Origin: Carboxylicivirga caseinilyticus
Lineage (GTDB): Bacteria > Bacteroidota > Bacteroidia > Bacteroidales > Marinilabiliaceae
DNA: 51,083 bases
NCBI GenBank assembly: GCA_025499705.1
Contig: JAFMVE010000045.1
Span: 1 to 51,083 of the forward strand
Reading direction: 5' to 3'
Below the pieces are notes generated by a model that worked only from the letters and a program-made list of their open reading frames with translations, was not told the origin of the DNA and ran no database searches. This document shows, piece after piece, positions 48,339 to 51,083 of the stretch. A program made the translations under genes and the position numbers. Numbering within the stretch: the first letter of the stretch is position 1; every line of letters starts with the position of its first letter.

Positions 48339-48781
48339 TACGAAACGGAATACTGATTTTTCATATTATAACAAGCATCTTAGCCTGTCTGGTCACTTTA
48401 GTAATTGTGTTCAGAGCTATTGTAGGGTTAACTAAAAAAGCCGATGTTACAGGATTGGATGTTCGATTACCTCTTTGGGTAACCGTTTTATTATACATTC
48501 AACTAGCATTGGGAACAGCATTGTTCGTATTTTATATGGTTGATTACACGCATGGTGAGATAGACTTATTAAAACGAACAGAATTAAGAAGTCGATTTTG
48601 GGCAGTTGAGCATTTTATTCTAATGGTTTTTACGCTTGTTGTCAGCCATATTGGCTGGATTTTTGCCCGACAAAGCAAGCAGTCTGTAATTATTTATAAA
48701 AAAAATCTTTTGTATTTTGGTGTTGCATGTGCTATGATAATGGTTTCTATGGCAATGAATGTTATTAGGCATGCAGTGTAA
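48335..48781 (+). CDS. Four-helix membrane protein coupled to hemG
   Basis: The 148-residue product has four predicted membrane helices (about 5-27, 45-68, 88-110, 122-144). Histidines lie in or next to them: H10 (FHIITS), H92 (VEHFILM), H103 (VSHIGW) and H146. The 'IQLALGTALF' helix is also typical. This pattern resembles small b-type cytochrome-like membrane proteins of Bacteroidota and, loosely, HemJ, a four-helix heme protein that can oxidise protoporphyrinogen. Its start overlaps the hemG stop (ATGA), so the two are co-translated. Function is not assigned; the link to heme synthesis is inferred from position. Confidence 0.6.
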   Translation: MIRNGILIFHIITSILACLVTLVIVFRAIVGLTKKADVTGLDVRLPLWVTVLLYIQLALGTALFVFYMVDYTHGEIDLLKRTELRSRFWAVEHFILMVFTLVVSHIGWIFARQSKQSVIIYKKNLLYFGVACAMIMVSMAMNVIRHAV

Positions 48782-48814
48782 GATTATATGATGCAAAAAT
48801 AAAATGAGCCTTTT

Positions 48815-49492
48815 ATGAAGATTCTGATTGTTGAAGACGAACCGGAATTAGCCAATAGTATAAAAACTTTTCTTGAGTCAGGAGGTCATCTTTGCGAACA
48901 AGTAAGCCGATTAGATGACGCCCTTCACATTGTTGATACTGTGTTCGATATCATCGTGCTCGATTTGAATCTCCCTGATGGAAATGGTTTGGAAGTCGTA
49001 CGAAAAGTTAAAAATAAAGGAATGAAAACCGGTATTATCATTGTTTCGGCAAGAGATAGTCTGGATAATAAAATTGAAGGTCTCGAACTGGGTGCTGATG
49101 ATTATCTTACCAAACCATTTCAAATGGCTGAGTTAAATGCCCGTTTGAAATCAGTGGTTCGAAGGGTTCACTTTAAAGGTGACGATCATATTGAATTTAA
49201 TGAATTAAAAGTTATTCCGGGTGAGATTTTGGTAACTGTGCACAATAAACCCGTTGATCTGACTAAAAAAGAGTTTGACCTATTAGTTTATTTCATTGCC
49301 AACAAAAACAGGGTACTGACCAAAACCGGTATTGGAGAACATATGTCAAAAGATTTTATGGATTATGGCTTTACCGACGATTTTATTTATACCCATATCA
49401 AAAACCTGCGCAAAAAGTTGTTAAAAGCAGGTTGCGGTGATTATATCCGCAATGTGTACGGAGTAGGTTATAAATTTACAGATACTGAATAA
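48815..49492 (+). CDS. OmpR-family response regulator
   Basis: The 225-residue transcription factor has a receiver domain with acidic pocket EDE (7-9), phosphoacceptor D50 (VLDLNLPDG), S78 (VSAR) and K100 (GADDYLTKPF). The C-terminal winged-helix DNA-binding domain (about 130-222) shows LTKKEFDLLVYFIANKNRVLTKTGI and the IKNLRKKLLKAGCGDYIRNVYGVGYKF end typical of OmpR/PhoB. It is the first gene of a three-gene unit with a small membrane protein and a histidine kinase. No target operator could be read. Confidence 0.93.
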   Translation: MKILIVEDEPELANSIKTFLESGGHLCEQVSRLDDALHIVDTVFDIIVLDLNLPDGNGLEVVRKVKNKGMKTGIIIVSARDSLDNKIEGLELGADDYLTKPFQMAELNARLKSVVRRVHFKGDDHIEFNELKVIPGEILVTVHNKPVDLTKKEFDLLVYFIANKNRVLTKTGIGEHMSKDFMDYGFTDDFIYTHIKNLRKKLLKAGCGDYIRNVYGVGYKFTDTE

Positions 49493-49493
49493 T

Positions 49494-49871
49494 ATGATTA
49501 TGAAACGTCCTAAAGCAAATAAAAAAACTCTTATAAGGTGGAAAATATATATTGACCGGGCAAGAATGTATATCGGTTACATCCAGTTTTTTATGATCGG
49601 ATTTGTCTTTCTTGAGTCGTTTAAAAATAAAAAACTGCAGGAATTAATATTCGATAATATCTTTTTGTCAATTCCCGTTCTTTTTGTTCTCTTTATTATC
49701 TTATCTCTCATCATTGGTAGAATCGACACGATACTTGGATTGCGTGAAGAAGAGTTGCGTAACTCAACACAATCAAATCCGGTCATGAGAGATATTCTTA
49801 ATGGAATTGAAGAAATGAAGAAAGAATTAAAGGAATTAAAGGAACTTCAATCAAAAGATAAAACTACTTAA
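49494..49871 (+). CDS. Small two-helix membrane protein between regulator and kinase
   Basis: The 125-residue product has two membrane helices (about 27-45 and 57-77) and a C-terminal coiled-coil tail rich in Lys and Glu (GIEEMKKELKELKELQSKDK, about 103-122). It starts 1 bp after the response regulator stop and ends 1 bp before the kinase ATG, so the three genes form one tight unit. I recognise no family. Its place suggests an accessory protein acting on the kinase, which is inference only. Confidence 0.65.
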   Translation: MIMKRPKANKKTLIRWKIYIDRARMYIGYIQFFMIGFVFLESFKNKKLQELIFDNIFLSIPVLFVLFIILSLIIGRIDTILGLREEELRNSTQSNPVMRDILNGIEEMKKELKELKELQSKDKTT

Positions 49872-49872
49872 A

Positions 49873-51083
49873 ATGAAACTGCTAACTAAAACGGGTTTAA
49901 ATTTTATCTCAGCCAGTATTTTTTTCTTCCTGTTGGGTAGTTTAGGAGGATATTATTTCATACGTTATGCAGTTAATAAATTTTTAAACAATGAGTTACT
50001 GGCAGCTAAACGTTTGATCGAACAGGAGGATGATTTTACCACATTAAGATTAACCTATGCTGATATTCACGTTGATACATTACAAAATAAGCTTCTGAAC
50101 GAAAATGAAATCTTCAATGATACCGTTATCATAAATAGACAAACAGGTAATTACGATTTTTACAGGAAACTAACATTTGAAAAGCAAATCGATCAGGGTG
50201 TTATTCAATATGCTATATTTCGGTCTACTGCACCATCAGATTTGTTGGTAATGAAATTCACATTGATGCTGGCTGTTTTTCCTATTATCTTTTTTGTTAT
50301 TCTTTATCTGGTCAACAGGGCTTCAACTAAGCATTCATTAAGTGTGTTTTACGACACCATAAAAAAACTCCGAACCTTTGATGTTAATAAAGATAATACG
50401 TTGGAGTTGATGACCTCAGACATTGACGAATTTGAACAGCTAAATGTGGTATTTAATGCGATGGGCAAAAAGATTAAGGATGATTTCGAACGTCTGAAAC
50501 AGTACACCGAAAACACATCGCATGAATTACAAACACCGCTGGCAATTATTGTATCTAAAGTTGATGAGCTGCTGCAATCGCCCAATCTGACTGAGAAAGA
50601 ATTTAAAACGCTGGCAGCACTAATGGAAACTGTCAGCCGTTTATCTAAAACCAACCAAGCTCTAATTTATCTGGCTAAACTCGATAACCGCATGTTTAGC
50701 GATGAGGAAGAAATTAATTTTGTGGAAATGGTTCGTGAACAAATTGAACTTTTTGAACCTATGATAGAAGATAAACAAATCAAAGTTGATTTTATCTCAT
50801 CAGGAACTTGCAGATACAGGATGAATCGTACCCTGGCACAAACATTGATTCAAAACCTGGTGAAAAATGCTATCCGACACAATAAAGAAAACGGTTATAT
50901 AAAAGTTGATTGTTCAGAACATTCACTATTTATTGCCAATAGTGGCGACCCTCTGAATATTAAAACAGAAGAACTCTTTGAGCGATTTAAAAAAGCCGGG
51001 AATCATCCTAAATCATTAGGAATCGGATTATCCATTGTGAAACGTATCTGTGAGATATCTGGAATAGATATTCAATATGACTG
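49873..51083 (+). CDS. Sensor histidine kinase, 3' end beyond the window
   Basis: At least 403 codons are present and the frame is open at the window edge. Two membrane helices (about 10-32 and 127-147) enclose a ~95-residue periplasmic sensor region. The HisKA domain has the phosphoacceptor H217 in ENTSHELQTPLAII. The ATPase domain follows with N-box NLVKNAIRHN, a G1-like ANSGDP and the G2 motif SLGIGLSIVKRICE. Only the last residues appear to be missing. It is the expected partner of the OmpR-type regulator two genes upstream. The signal sensed is unknown. Confidence 0.92.
   Translation, partial: MKLLTKTGLNFISASIFFFLLGSLGGYYFIRYAVNKFLNNELLAAKRLIEQEDDFTTLRLTYADIHVDTLQNKLLNENEIFNDTVIINRQTGNYDFYRKLTFEKQIDQGVIQYAIFRSTAPSDLLVMKFTLMLAVFPIIFFVILYLVNRASTKHSLSVFYDTIKKLRTFDVNKDNTLELMTSDIDEFEQLNVVFNAMGKKIKDDFERLKQYTENTSHELQTPLAIIVSKVDELLQSPNLTEKEFKTLAALMETVSRLSKTNQALIYLAKLDNRMFSDEEEINFVEMVREQIELFEPMIEDKQIKVDFISSGTCRYRMNRTLAQTLIQNLVKNAIRHNKENGYIKVDCSEHSLFIANSGDPLNIKTEELFERFKKAGNHPKSLGIGLSIVKRICEISGIDIQYD

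Noticed and set aside
1-51083. CRISPR array, prophage, integron or conjugative element
   Set aside because: No regular spaced repeats, phage structural genes, integrase or transfer genes were found; the only mobile element seen is the IS4 copy.

Overview
The window looks like chromosomal DNA of a free-living member of the Bacteroidota, probably a marine or anaerobic relative of the Marinilabiliales/Bacteroidales. The reasons are low GC, lipoproteins with Bacteroidota-style lipoboxes, promoter candidates of the TTG / TAnnTTTG type, a PorV-like outer-membrane barrel, a secreted helix-hairpin-helix barrel protein, and the ParE-ParC pair as this phylum carries it. The assignment is inferred from gene content; no rRNA gene is present.

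Layout. 1-3030: a small secreted/lipoprotein island (truncated GH18-like protein, secreted metallo-beta-lactamase-fold protein with a discoidin-like tail, small lipoprotein). 3388-11385: an almost complete tetrapyrrole operon read leftward in the order hemA, (hairpin), hemC, hemD, hemB, hemL, hemE, hemN. It makes protoporphyrinogen IX from glutamyl-tRNA by the C5 route with oxygen-independent HemN. Protoporphyrinogen oxidase (hemG/hemY type) lies far away at 46965. Ferrochelatase is not in the window. 11520-21194: housekeeping genes, all leftward (PH-like membrane protein, aroK, parC, parE, membrane MutS-like ATPase, obgE, adk, hpt). 21399-24870: purE, then an outer-membrane pair (PorV-like barrel and HHH-barrel protein), rightward. 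24972-29740: metH-metF, leftward, the cobalamin-dependent methionine branch. 30043-31011: GH43 lipoprotein. 31116-40810: a surface-glycan locus with two rightward GT4 paralogues flanking a leftward block (GT2, GT4, a GT4 broken by one in-frame stop, GT90, GT4), closed by an LtaS/MdoB-type phosphoglycerol transferase. 40818-42876: U32-family protein overlapping a DUF2797 protein. 42879-45234: EEP-family lipoprotein and a small lipoprotein. 45277-46636: an intact-looking IS4-family insertion with 10-bp direct repeats. 46965-48781: hemG overlapping a four-helix membrane protein. 48815-end: response regulator, small two-helix membrane protein, and a sensor histidine kinase that runs off the window.

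The most interesting points are the single-stop glycosyltransferase pseudogene, the IS4 insertion with its target duplication, the hemG-membrane protein overlap (a possible partner for protoporphyrinogen oxidation), structured leaders before hpt and metH, a terminator-like hairpin between hemA and hemC, the U32-DUF2797 pair, and the two-component system with a membrane protein inserted between its partners. I found no CRISPR array, phage, tRNA or rRNA. Most of the window is ordinary core genome, and I see no convincing wholly new system.
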